From: Diacronema lutheri | Taxonomy: Eukaryota; Haptophyta; Pavlovophyceae; Pavlovales; Pavlovaceae | Assembly (NCBI GenBank): GCA_019448385.1 | Contig: JAGTXO010000043.1 | Coordinates: 166,501-230,500, forward strand | Direction of reading: 5' to 3' | DNA length: 64,000 nucleotides | In this document: in pieces, positions 33,055-42,876 of the stretch | Position numbering within the stretch: position 1 is the stretch's first letter | Layout of the letters: the number at the start of each line of letters is the position of its first letter | The notes under the pieces: model-generated | Told to the model about the DNA's origin: nothing | The model's input: only the letters and a program-made list of their open reading frames with translations | The model's database searches: none | Translations under genes and position numbers: made by a program

Positions 33055-34253
33055 TCACTTGCCCGGCGGCGGCGCCTCGCCCGTCGCCAGCCAGTGCGCG
33101 CCCTCGGGCGTGAGCTTGTCGCGCACGGTCTCCTCGTACCTGCGCACCTGCTCGGGCGTGAGCGCCTCCTTCCACCGGCCATTTGTGCCCCGGTGGAAGA
33201 AGGCGGCCGCGCCAGTGCTCGCGCCGTCGGGCGCCTTCCAGAGGGCGCCGCCGGCCGGCGCGACCTTCTCGCCATGCGCGCGCATGTACTCGAAGGTGCA
33301 GTGGCGCACGCGCTCGTCAAAATCGGCCTTGTCCAGCTGCTCGACCGGCACGCCCAAGAATGCTGCGATCCGCGCCATCTCGCCGGGCAGGTCAGCCTTG
33401 AGATTTGCAAAGTGCACAAAGAGGATGTTGTCGAGGTGGCGGAATTCCCACCAGCTCGCAAAGTTGTACAGCAGCGACCACCACGGCCAGCCGTCGGACT
33501 CCCACGGGTGCGCCTCCCAGCCCTCGCCCAGCCACCGGTCGAAGAGCTGCGCGGGCGTCGTCTGCGGGTCAAAACGCGGGAGGGGCGGGCCAACGCGGCC
33601 GGGCCGATCGTTCAGCGTCTTGTACCAATCGTCGTTGCCCGTCGCGTAATGGTTGTACAAGGACATGAACGCGTCGCGCCCGTCGCGCCCAACCTGGTGG
33701 TGGTGGTGGAAACGGAAAGGAAGGGAGTGGGGAGGCGGGTAGGGGTGGGCGACGCGTGAGGGCGATCGGTTCTTGACGGGCGTGCCGGGCGCAAGCGCGC
33801 AGCGCAGCGGTGCGCGCAACGACGCACGTAGATGTATTTCGCCTGCGGGTAGTAGGGCATCGCGGTCGCCGGCAGGTGCGTCTTGATGAACCTACGGTGT
33901 GTCTGCGCGTCGAGCATCGCCAGCGTCTCCTCGCGCGGCATGCCGCCAAAATCAAGCCAGGGCGAGCACTCGGCCACGTTTGGGCCCTCACCCTCCTTGA
34001 ATAGCAGCTCGGACACAATCTGCTGCATCCACGTCGTGCCGCTCTTGTACGCGGTGGCGATGATGATGTCGCCGTCGCGCACCTTGAAGTCGTCCCATAT
34101 CGTCGAGTCGAAGTGGTGGCTCTTGTAGACGCGGCAGCGGCGCGGGATCATCGCGCGGCGGCGCAAGTGCGCGATGAGCCCGACCGCGCGCGCCAAGAAA
34201 AACCCTACGAGCACAGTGCCGATGAAGACGAGAGCCTCCTCGAACGAGGCCAT
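33055..34253 (-). CDS. Membrane-anchored sulfotransferase (PAPS-dependent)
   Basis: Exon 1 is 34253-33828 and exon 2 is 33693-33055, joined in phase 0 (TAC|GTGCGT ... CCACCAG|GTT); 354 residues. ATG 34253 gives a short cytosolic tail followed by a hydrophobic segment (ALVFIGTVLVGFFLARAVGL, residues 7-26), typical of a type II Golgi or ER anchor. Another in-frame ATG at 34319 would add 22 residues. The 5'-phosphosulfate loop YKSGTTW (69-75) and the 3'-phosphate-binding segment RDGRDAFMSLYNH (145-157, conserved Arg and Ser) are intact. A late RGTNGRWKEALTPEQ fits the family RKGxxGdWK motif. This is a cytosolic-type sulfotransferase fold (Sulfotransfer_1) moved to a membrane, so glycan, sterol or small-molecule acceptors are possible. 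The acceptor cannot be read from sequence. Confidence 0.85.
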
Positions 34254-34361
34254 GATCACACTAATAAGTAGGCTTGGCAAAAGAACGCGAGCGCGATGGA
34301 CGGAGGAGCTTATCGACAATGATGCGCACGGCGGCGACTGGGCGGTTCCGGGGTCGCAGGC

Positions 34362-34460
34362 TTAGATGCGCTCGAGAACACGATCTACCACAAGACAGTC
34401 CTCCAGGCGCTCCAGCGCTTCGACGAGACCGGGATCATTGGCATTCCTTGGCCGGCGCCG
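34362..34460 (+). pseudogene. Possible relic of a Tc1-like transposase helix-turn-helix
   Basis: One frame reads LENTIYHKTVLQALQRFDET followed by GIIGIP. This fits the second helix of Tc1/IS630-type N-terminal domains (TVxRxLxRFxETG). It resembles RATIERYEATGIVDS in the transposon at 42.5 kb. No start codon, catalytic triad or flanking repeats are visible, so this is at best a fragment. Confidence 0.3.
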
Positions 34461-34902
34461 CGCGTGCGGACGGTCGGCGCCGACGGGATCATTCTCGACG
34501 CGGCAACAGCCGCACTCGCTTTCTCGCGAGCACACTCACTCTGTAATCGTTGCGGCCAAGCTCGGGTTACAGGTGGTGCAGCAGAGGCGATTGTCGGCGG
34601 CCGCCTTGTCGAGCGGCGCGGTGCCCACTGGCGCTCCCGCCGGCGCGCGCGCCCACCGGCGCGCCCGCTGGCCGGCGCGCTGCGCCCGCCTGCGCACCCA
34701 CCGGCAAGCCGGTCGGCGTGCCCGGCTGCGCGGCGAACGCATTGGCGGCCAGCGACCCGGTGGGCCGTGCAGACGGCATCGTTTTGGCCTGCACATTCAC
34801 AGCGGGTGGCGGTTCGGGGGACGCGCGGCAGCGCATAGGTGCGCCCTTTGGAAACTTGAAAGTTCATTTTACTCAAGTTCTAAGTATCTTCGGCTTTTTT
34901 AA

Positions 34903-34916
34903 AAACAGCGCTGTTT
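34903..34916. promoter_or_regulatory. 14-bp perfect palindrome before the start codon
   Basis: AAACAGCGCTGTTT is a perfect palindrome ending four bases before ATG 34921. It is embedded in an AT-rich patch unusual for this window. It could be a dimeric factor site, or chance. Confidence 0.4.
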
Positions 34917-34920
34917 CACA

Positions 34921-35778
34921 ATGTCGAAGCCGGTCTCGCGCTCGCTGCTATCCATCGGTCCGATTGACGAGACGGACATTGGCGCGCGGCTGCTCGCCGC
35001 GCGGCACGCGCGCATGCGAGTAGAAAACGATCGCGAGGCGCTGCGCAACCGCATTGCCGCGCTCAAGCTGGCGCAGTCGCACGCCGCCGCGGTCACCGCG
35101 CAAAACCACGCGCGGAACGACGAGCTGCTCAAGGGGCGCGCCGAGGCGACGCAGGTGCGCGCGCAGCTCAGCGAGCTGCGCGAGGCGTCGCTGCCGTCCA
35201 ATCCACGCTTCCGCAGCATGGTTTCTGCATCGCGCGTCGAGCAGCGCGACGCGATCAAGCAGGCGCGCGCCGAGCGGCTTGCCGAGCGGCGCGCGGGCGC
35301 GCGTGCGGTGCACGCCGAGCGCTCGGCGACGGAGCGAGCGCGAGCGGAGCTGGAGGAAGAGCGGGCTCGTGCCGTGCGCAGCGCGCACGAGCGCGTCCTC
35401 GCTGATCGCGAGCGTAGCGCGCGCAGCCGCGTGGCGTCGCTCGAGGGACGCCGGCGGGACGCGCGCTTAGCGCTCGACCGGCTCCGGGCACAGACGGTGT
35501 GGGACCAGGGCGGCGAGGCGCAGCTGGCGGAGGCGCGCGAGCGCAAAGCGCTCGCGCGCGAAGAGGCAGATCTCCTTGTGCGCCTCGCGCGCACGCACGA
35601 GGCCGCCATCGAGGCGAGCATGCAGCTCGACAAGCTCGCCGCCCCGCGCGGCACGCGCGCGCCAGAGCGGCAGGAGCCGTTGGGTGGCGCGCTGCGGCCC
35701 ATGGCGCAAGCGAGCGCGCGCCAATGCGAGCTGCTCGAGCTCGCCGATGGCGCGAACGAGCCCGCGCGGCTGCGTTGA
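34921..35778 (+). CDS. Arg/Ala/Glu-rich coiled-coil protein, function unknown
   Basis: An intronless 285-residue frame begins at ATG 34921 (MSKPVSRSLLSIGPIDETD). After the first 20 residues it is almost entirely charged heptad-like sequence, for example ARMRVENDREALRNRIAALK, then RAEATQVRAQLSELREASL and RARAELEEERARAVRSAHE. One proline-containing break (LPSNPRFRSM) lies near residue 95. This predicts a long, mostly continuous coiled coil. No signal peptide or membrane segment is visible. The lower coding bias before the ATG and the clean start support a real gene. It could be a structural ciliary or cytoskeletal protein like others in this window, but no family was recognised. Confidence 0.7.
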   Translation: MSKPVSRSLLSIGPIDETDIGARLLAARHARMRVENDREALRNRIAALKLAQSHAAAVTAQNHARNDELLKGRAEATQVRAQLSELREASLPSNPRFRSMVSASRVEQRDAIKQARAERLAERRAGARAVHAERSATERARAELEEERARAVRSAHERVLADRERSARSRVASLEGRRRDARLALDRLRAQTVWDQGGEAQLAEARERKALAREEADLLVRLARTHEAAIEASMQLDKLAAPRGTRAPERQEPLGGALRPMAQASARQCELLELADGANEPARLR

Positions 35779-36031
35779 CCGGCCTTTTCGTGGATTCGTT
35801 CTGCTGAAGCTCGCAGATTTCAACGGCCAATGGGCTTTTTTTCCTCTTTCAAGAGTCATCATTCGTCGTGCGCGCGCAGCCAGCGCCGAGCTTGGCCATC
35901 GCGCATGAGTCAGCCGCCGCAGCCTGCGCAGCCGCCGTCCGGCTGCTTGCGCGAGGCGGTCGCGGCAAGCCATGCACAGCTCTGCCATCGCGGCACTCGG
36001 GGAGCTCAAACTCGCACGTTCACACAGTGCT

Positions 36032-36602
36032 TTAGCCAGGCATGTTGTACGCGTTCTTCGCGTCGTCGTCGAGCATCTTCCACATTTCGCTCAGCTTGGA
36101 GCGCACGTCGGCTGCGCTCATGTTCGGGTCCTGGTCCTTGACTGAATCGCGGTGCAGCGCTGCGAACCTGCGCGAGGTTGGCAGCGGGGAGGCCAAGAGA
36201 AGGTGAGGCGAATTGCAGCCGACGCGCTTAGGTGCGCAGGCACGAGCCTCGCGCATGAGCCTGCGACGAACCTGTTGAACTTGTTCCATGGTCGAGACTT
36301 GCCCGGAGCGCGCCTGGGCTTCTTCTGCGCGGTCTGGCCGTGCCAATCGCCAGCCAGGGTGTGGTGTCGCGAGCAGGAGCATGGGCGGTTGCCGCGCGGC
36401 GAATGGAAGGGTCAGCGCCATGCTGCGCAGCGTGGCGAATGGAAGGGTCAGCGCAACGGGCCGTGCGGACGGCAGCACCCGCGCGCCCGGCAGCACCCGC
36501 GCGCCGCTCCTCCCCGTCGCACGCGCTGTGCGCGTCCCGTACAGTGGACGTGGGCGGCGCCGCACTCTCGTGGTGCATTTTGACGGAGGACGACTTCCCC
36601 AT
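36032..36602 (-). CDS. Small HMG-box protein (about 82 residues), three exons
   Basis: Exons are 36602-36543 (MGKSSSVKMHHESAAPPTST), 36324-36272 and 36167-36032 (TAA). Splicing AG|GTTCGT ... CGCAG|GTTC joins PWNKFNRF to AALHRDSVKDQDPNMSAADV, followed by RSKLSEMWKMLDDDAKNAYN. This matches an HMG box: basic KKPRRAP lead, helix 1 with Phe, the VKxxNP turn, and helix 2-3 with MWKxLxxxxK.AY. The splice phases agree throughout, which supports the model. The protein is essentially one HMG domain with a short Ser-rich tail, so it would bend DNA non-specifically. The first exon is the least certain because its intron holds repeats and has a GTACGG donor. Confidence 0.6.
36398..36454. repeat. 21-bp direct repeat in an HMG-gene intron
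   Basis: GGCGAATGGAAGGGTCAGCG plus one C occurs at 36398-36418 and again at 36434-36454. Just beyond, near 36471-36505, the string GGCAGCACCCGCGCGCC is also repeated. Both fall in the first intron of the HMG-box gene. Confidence 0.75.
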
Positions 36603-36808
36603 CCTGTGCGGCTGGCTTGTCGAGTGCGCGTCGAGCGAGCTGTGGCGAGACGTCGGCTTCCGTCCACAGGGCGGATGTCCGAAGCGGCTCCCGCCCTTTT
36701 TAGTTTTTTTCACCCCACCCCGCCCCTTTCCAAAAAGTCGCCACCGTTTCTCGCAAGGGAGCCAGTCGTTGGGTGCTCGCGGGCGCGGAGCTCGCAGCCC
36801 CGCACGGG
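36603..36808. promoter_or_regulatory. Divergent promoter, HMG-box gene / NME7
   Basis: These 206 bp separate opposing ATGs. A T-rich run (CCCTTTTTTAGTTTTTTTCA) near 36695-36712 stands out against the GC-rich background and may be a nucleosome-free element. Confidence 0.45.
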
Positions 36809-37828
36809 ATGTCGATCGAGCAGCGATACACGTTCTTCACGCAATGGTATGACTCTACGGCGGCGTTGACGCGTGTCTACCAGCTCGTCTACTACACCGA
36901 CCACACCATCGAGATCTTCGACATGAAGAACCGGCGGACGTTCCTCAAGCGGATGAAGCACCCGGAGATCGCGCTCCGCGACCTTTTCGTGGGCAACACG
37001 GTGACGATCCACGCGCGGCAGCTCAAGGTGACCGAGTACGGCGACAGCTTTACCGCCGGACGCTTTGCCGAGTCGTCCGAGACCTCGGTCGCCCTCCTCA
37101 AGCCGGCGGCGCTCGGCGAGCTGCCCGCGCTCCTCAAGACGTTTGCGCACTCGGGCCTCATCGTCGCGCAGGTGCGGATGTGCGAGATTCCGGCAGCGTG
37201 CCCGGGGTATACGCCATCGCATGCAGGCTATGCCGTCGCCCTGCTGCTCAAGGCCGCGGACGCGGTCCATACCGTCGGCCAGATTGCCGGCGCGTCGCGC
37301 GGCGCGCTCACGTCGAGCGCAAGCGTCGACGAGGCGCTCGCCGCGGCGGACATGCTTTTCGGCGAGCGCAAGCCGGCGGTGACGCCGCCGGTGTGCCAGG
37401 ACTCGACGCTGCTGCTCGTCCGGCCGCACGCGCTCAAGGCCGGCCTCCTCGGCCACGTGCTCGACCACGTGATGAGCGGCGGCTTTGTGCTGCGCACGCT
37501 CTCAACGTTCACAATCTCGCTGCCCAACGCGGAGGAGTTCCTCGAGGTGTACAAGGGGGTGATCCCGGAGTACCGTGAGTATGTCGACGAGCTCACGTCG
37601 GGCGTCTGCTTCGCCGCCGAGGTGACGTACGCGCCCGCGCCCGCCGAGTCGGTGCCGCGGCTGCGCGAGCTGGCGGGCGCGTCCGACCCCGAGGTGGCGC
37701 GCCTGCTGCACAAGCAGTCAATCCGCGCGCTCTACTCGACGTCCAAAGTCAAGAACTGCGTGCACTGCACCGACTTGCCTGAGGACGGGCCGCTCGAGGT
37801 TAAGTACTGGTTCTCGATCCTCGGCTGA
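36809..37828 (+). CDS. NME7: Nucleoside diphosphate kinase 7 homologue (ciliary)
   Basis: An intronless 339-residue protein. ATG 36809 (MSIEQRYTFFTQWYDSTAAL) is preferred over an in-frame one at 36773 because it matches the family start (ERFVFIAEWYD). The DM10 domain covers about 1-88: YYTDHTIEIFDMKNRRTFLK, then LFVGNTVTIHARQLKVTEYG. The first NDK module begins SVALLKPAALGELPALLK but loses most NDK signatures afterwards. The second is well kept: LLLVRPHALKAGLLGHVLD, then FLEVYKGVIPEY, and the catalytic-His segment NCVHCTDLPEDG near the C-terminus. NME7 is a luminal protein of axonemal microtubules and part of the gamma-tubulin ring complex. Its presence supports a flagellated organism. Confidence 0.92.
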   Translation: MSIEQRYTFFTQWYDSTAALTRVYQLVYYTDHTIEIFDMKNRRTFLKRMKHPEIALRDLFVGNTVTIHARQLKVTEYGDSFTAGRFAESSETSVALLKPAALGELPALLKTFAHSGLIVAQVRMCEIPAACPGYTPSHAGYAVALLLKAADAVHTVGQIAGASRGALTSSASVDEALAAADMLFGERKPAVTPPVCQDSTLLLVRPHALKAGLLGHVLDHVMSGGFVLRTLSTFTISLPNAEEFLEVYKGVIPEYREYVDELTSGVCFAAEVTYAPAPAESVPRLRELAGASDPEVARLLHKQSIRALYSTSKVKNCVHCTDLPEDGPLEVKYWFSILG

Positions 37829-37947
37829 CAGCGGCCGACCGGAGGGGCGGCAGCGTGCGCCACGAGGCGCGCGCGCCCAACTTCGCGCGCGCTGAGCACC
37901 GGGCACGCGAGGCTGGTGCGAATTCAAGTGCACACATCAGCAGATTC

Positions 37948-38906
37948 TTAGACGAACGTGCGCCGGCCGAGCGGTGCGGAGACAAACGCGTTCGAGCTGT
38001 ACGCCTCCGCCCAGCCGCGCGCCTGGAAGCTTGCGCGCTGCTCGTCCTCGCTCAGCCCGGTGATGCTGCAGTAGATGCGCTTGCATGTGGCCGTCTGAAA
38101 CGCCGCGTCGAGCGCGTCGATCTGCTTCTCCACGTGCTGCACGCCACCGAGGCAACGGCCAACGTTGATGAGGAGGCCCTCGAGGCGCTCGTCAGTGAAG
38201 CGCTTCTCGCGGAGCAGCAGCCGGACCGCGAAGAGGCGGAGCGCGTTCTCGCCGAACAGGTCAACCGGCGGCGCGCCTGCCGGCCGCGGCGCGTGCTGCG
38301 CTGGCAGCCGTTGAGCCGCGGCCGCTGGCGCGGCCGCTGGCGCGGCCGCTGGCGCGGCCTCCGCCTGCCCGTCGCCTCCGGCGGGCGCGGGCGCGGCGGG
38401 GTGCGTCGCGGAGAAGGGGTAGGAGCAGAGCACGTCGACAGCGTCGAGCGGCTGCGGCGGATGGACGCCCCTCGCGAGCACATCCGCCAGCTCCTCGTAC
38501 AGCGACAGGTCGTACGCGGCGTGCCCGCCCAAGGCGAGAGCTCCGCGCAGCACCTCGAGCATCGAGGCGCGCGGCTCGCCGAGCTCGCGGCTCGCGCGGT
38601 TGAGGCCGAGACGCGCGCCGAGCGACGGCGGGTTGTGCGCGCCATGCGGCGCGTCTGCCGCCGGCGCGGCCGCGACAGCAGCAGCGGCCGCGGCGCGCGC
38701 GGCGTGCGCGGCCGCGACGGCGGCAAGGAGGGCTGTGCTTGCGCGCTCTGGCCTCAACTCGTGCGGCGGCGCGGCGGGCTGAGGCGTGGTGCTCGCGGGC
38801 GTCGCGGGCGGCTGGTCGCTATGCGAGGGCGCGGCTTGCACGCGCGCGCCACCGGCGGCGGCTGGCGTGCTGTTCGCAGTCGCGGCGGGCGCGGGCGCGG
38901 GCGCGT

Positions 38907-38951
<45 letters not shown>

Positions 38952-41900
38952 TGGGCGTGGCTGGCGGCGGCGGGCCGACGGCCGCGCCTGCGGCCGACCT
39001 CGCCACCAATTCCGTTCGAGCCTGCACCGAGACGGTCGAGGCGGGCTTGGCGGGCCTGGTGGTGCCGAGCGCGGCGGCCGCCTTCACAGTGGCGGAGGGC
39101 CTGGCGCCTGCCGTCGCGCTCGACCTAACGGGCGCGGCGGCCTGCCGTGCGTGCTCGCCACCAGAGCCGCTCGGAGTGGCGACCGGTGCACCAGGCGCAG
39201 CTCCAACCTTGGCGGCGGCCTTGGCGCGCGCGCCCGCCGCGGGTGTGACGGCGACGACGGTGGCGGCGGAAGCGACATTCGCGGGCCTGGCCGAAGGCGC
39301 CGCCTTGGGTGCTGCGCACGCGCCGGTCGGCTTGGACGTCGCGCTGGCGTTTGCCGCCGGCACGCCGCCGGTTCGCCTCGCGGCGCCGGCTGCGGCCTTT
39401 GCGCCGGCCGCGAACGTGTCGCGCGCGGCCGGAGGCAGCGCGCCAATCCCACCGGACCTGCCGGACGGCAGCGCGGGTGCGGCGCCAGCTGTGCCGCCAC
39501 CCTTGCCCGCGCCTGCCTTTGCGCCGCCAGCCACGGCCGCGGCCCCGGCGGCCGCGGCGGCCGCGCGCTGTGCCGCGACAAACGCCGGCCGCGTCGAGCG
39601 CACAGGCGCGCACGGCGTGCCCTCGAGCTCAAGCGCGCGCACAAAGGCGCGGCGCGCGGCGCGCAACATCGACGCGCCGTCCGGCAGCTCGAGCGGCGAG
39701 GTGCTCGTCTCCGCAGCGCCCTCGCCGCCACCCGCTGCGCGCTCATCGTCGCCGTCCGGCCCGGCGGGCGCAGCGCTCGTGCAGGCGGCGTCCCCATTCA
39801 GATCAAGGTCCCACGCGCCGAGCAGCGCCTCGCCAAGCGCGACCTGCGCCGCCGCCGACGCGGGCTCGAGCTCGGCGCGCAAGCGCGCCGCGTGCACGCG
39901 CACGCGCGCGGCCATCGCCGCGCGCTCGCGCCCGGCGCCCACGCCACGCAGCCCGCCGCCGCCGCTGCGCTCGTCTGCCGGGTCGGCGAGGTCGACGAGC
40001 AGCGCGGTGCACAGCTCCGACGCCGCCGCCTCCTCGCCCACCCGCGCCAAGCACTGCGCCCAGAGCAAGCGCAGCCGCGCGCCCTCAACGAGCAGCCGCG
40101 CGCGCAGCTCGGCGGGCGCGTGACCGCGCCGAACGGGCCCGAGCGCGCAGAGCAGGAGACGCGCGCACCACTCGCCAAGCGCGCACGCCTCGCACGCACC
40201 GTCGAGCTGCGCGCCGGCCGCGCGCGCGTGCGCGAGCAGACGCGCCGCGCGCGCCATGTCCGCGTTGAGCGGCGAGCAGCCGCCGTCGGCCAGCCATGGC
40301 GGCGGCTCGCGAGGCGCCGGCGGCGGGTGCCCGCACACGGCGGCGGGGGCGACGCCGTCGGCGCGCGCGAACGCGAGGCCGAGCGCGCGCTCTGCTGCCG
40401 ACTCGGCGCCTGGCAGCGGTTGCGTCCATCGCGCGTCGCCGCATGGACGCATGGACGGCATTGCGCTCCTCGAGGCCCGTCCATGCGGTTGCGTCCATTG
40501 CGTCCATGCGGCCATATCGCGCGTCGCCGCCGCGTCGCGCGCCGCATCCAGCGCGGCGCGCAGCCGCGGCTCGGCGTCGGCGGCGGCGTGGCCGGCCTCG
40601 AGGAGCGCAATGCCGAAACAGAGGCTCGCGCCATCGAATGACGGAGCGGGCGGTGCGCGCGCGCGCCGCGCGGAGCTGAGCGTGGCGGCGGCCGCCGGCG
40701 CGCCCGCCTCCGCCAGCGCGTACGACGGCCGCACGGGCGCGCGCCACGGCGCGTCGGGCGCGAGCAGCTCGCACGCCGCGGCGAGCGGCCCAATCGCGTC
40801 CGCGCTGCGCCCGAGCGCGAGCAGAGCGCGGCCCTTCGCGACGAGCGCGCGCGGCGCGTGCCGCGCGTCGTCCGAGACGGCGAGGGCCGCGTCCGCACAC
40901 GACAGCGCCTCGACCGCGAGCGCGTCGAGCTCGGCCTCCGAGCCCGCGGCCGCGCCCGTCGGCGGCGCAGCCGCGCCCGACGCGCCGGTGGGCGGCTGCG
41001 GCCTCAACCGCCGCATCTGCCACTCGTGCAGCCGCGCCAGCTCGTCGGCCTCGGACGCGGCGGCCGCTCCGCCGTGGGCGCGCACGTCGTTGCGCTTCTT
41101 CTCGAGAGCGCGCAGCGCTTCGGCCGGGTCGTCGAGCTTGGCGGCGGGCACGCCTGCGGCGGCCGCGCGCGGACGCGCGGACGGTGAGCGCGCGCGGACG
41201 CGCGCGGCCGTGCGGTGGCCGCGTCGCGCGCACGCCGCCTCACCGTGCGACTGCATGATGGCGCGGATCTCGTCGGCCTCCATCGCGCTGTCCGCGCCGT
41301 CCGCGCCCGCGCCGCCCGCGCGCGCCGGCCGGAGCGGAACGCCGAGCGCGAGGCCGGCGTGCGCCCGCGCCTCGAGACAGAGCTCTGCGACGAGAACCCG
41401 ACAACGCACAGCGAGAGGCGAGCCGTCGGGCTCCTTGCGCAGCGCGGTGGCGAGGCGGGAGCGCGCGCGCGAGAGGCACCAGCTCGCGGGCTCGGCACTC
41501 GCCGCCATCGTCGTGCGCACGTGGGCGCGGTCGGGCCGCGTCGGCGCGAGGCGCGGCCACGCGGCCTCTGCGTAGCACGCCGCCTCGACGAGCGCGCTGA
41601 GCGCGGCCGTGGCGGTGAACAGCGCGTCGCCCGGCTTGAGCGGGCGGCCACCTGGGCCGGTGACCTCGCTCGACACCTGCAGCGCCTCGTCGAGCGCGCC
41701 GTCGAGCAGCTGCGCGCGCGCGAGGTCAAACTTTTGGCTGATCGGCGAGTTGAACGCTTTGAGCGCACCGTCGAGCGCCGCGCGCCTCGCGGGCTCGGGC
41801 GCGGACGGCTTGGCGTGCAGAGCCTCGGCGAGGCCAACGGCGGCGCGTATGCTCTTCTTCACCGCGCGCTCCGCGCCGTTTGCCTCCTCGAACGCGCTCA

Positions 41901-42165
41901 CCGCCGCGTCGGCGTCGCCCGCCTCGAGCAGCAGCTCGCCAAGCACGCACCGCGCGTCCGACCGGTCGGGCGGCAAAGCGGCCGCGGCGCGGCGCGCGTG
42001 TGCGAGCGCAAGTGGAAACGCGCCGAGCTGAGCGAGCTCCTCCGCGCGCGCGAGGTTTTCCTCCGGTGAGAGCGCGGAGGCTTGAGCGACGCTGCGCATC
42101 ATCGCCGACGCGGCGGCCATCGTCGTCGTTTCAGGTTCTCCGCCCAACGTTGCGTAAGTACCCAT
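37948..42165 (-). CDS. Large TPR-like, alanine-rich protein, function unknown
   Basis: Exon 1 is 42165-41244 and exon 2 is 41153-37948. Intron 41243-41154 (CACG|GTGAGG ... CCGCAG) is 90 nt and open, and removing it restores MQSHGVPAAKLDDPAEALR. About 1,375 residues. ATG 42165 lies only 6 bp from a transposon end; ATG 42120 (MAAASAMMRSVAQAS) is an alternative start. The N-terminal 120 residues look like TPR helices (AEELAQLGAFPLALAHARRA, then CVLGELLLEAGDADAAVSAF). Further helical repeats follow to about 800, then an Ala/Pro-rich disordered stretch. A conserved-looking C-terminal block follows (YDLSLYEELADVLARG, then FGENALRLFAVRLLLREKRF). A palindromic patch rich in TGGACGCA words (about 40430-40520) adds an odd Trp/Gln-containing segment. 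The family is not recognised. Confidence 0.6.
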
Positions 42166-42170
42166 ATGGA

Positions 42171-42610
42171 TACTGCCCGTTGGGTCTGAGTTCGCGGACG
42201 AAGGAATAGGAGAGACCCGCGCGCGAAAAAGCGAAAATGGCCGCGAGAGGTGCGCGCGCGCGTCGCGTCGGCCCCGCGGGAGGTGGCGCGGTGCGTGTCG
42301 CGCTATGCGTGTCGCCGCTGCGCGTGGGGGTTCCTGACATACCCGGGAACCCCGCTCTCATAACCGCGACACGTGCAGGCGGCGCGGCCGCAGCGCCGCG
42401 AGCGGCGTCATCATCGGCGTCGGTCGCGGGCACCGGCTCTCGGTCGAGGTCATGAAGATCATCCTGTGGCGGCTATTTTCTCGGCAGGAGCGCGGTGAGG
42501 ATCGCGGATGACCTCCACACATCCACCGACACGCTCACGGAGTCGATCGTCCGCGCCACCATCGAGCGGTACGAGGCCACCGGCATCGTCGATTCCCAGC
42601 CGAACAAGCC
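42171..42610. repeat. Left terminal inverted repeat of the transposon (with TA)
   Basis: Reverse complement of 44491-44930. Identity stops at 42611/44490. The arm's inner part includes the first coding segment of the transposase, so that segment exists twice in opposite orientation. Confidence 0.9.
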
Positions 42611-42837
42611 GTGCGCGAAGCTCATGAGCGAGCTCGACCAGGAGCTGATGCTCGCGATCATGGCGGAGCAACCGTGACTTCACTTAAGCGAGATTGCGGC
42701 CGAGCTGCAGGCCGTCACGCTCAAGGCGTTCACGCGCGAGTACATTCACTACAACCTCTGCGCCGCCGGCCTCTAGCTCAAGAAGATGCAGCGCGTCCAA
42801 GCGGCCCGCGACGAAGAAGAACACCTCGGGCATGCTG
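42495..42837 (+). pseudogene. Degenerate Tc1/IS630-type transposase, N-terminal part
   Basis: The frame from 42495 reads RIADDLHTSTDTLTESIVRA, then TIERYEATGIVDSQPNKP, a helix-turn-helix typical of Tc1/IS630 transposases. It hits a stop at 42675. In a shifted frame just after, LSEIAAELQAV and YIHYNLCAAGL appear, then a stop at 42776 and LKKMQRVQAARDEEE, matching the family 'EIxxxL...Y.hyxLxxxGlxxKkmxrxAxERdE'. The DDE/D catalytic region is absent, replaced by sequence read on the other strand. Confidence 0.65.
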
Positions 42838-42876
42838 AGGAACAGCTGCGCGCGCTCGACGCTGCTGTTGATGTGC

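Larger units (their letters stand above)
34254..34920. other. 667-bp divergent intergenic region
   Basis: This lies between the sulfotransferase start and the coiled-coil gene start. It holds a helix-turn-helix-like relic (34362-34460), GC-rich sequence with repeated GGCGCGC words, and a distinctly AT-rich last 80 bases directly before the ATG at 34921. No intact gene was recognised. Confidence 0.5.

Noticed and set aside
36541-36700. Plus-strand segment reading LSWCILTEDDFPILCGWLVE upstream of NME7
   Set aside because: It looks protein-like, but it overlaps exon 1 of the HMG-box gene on the other strand, has no matching start or splice into NME7, and no family was recognised.
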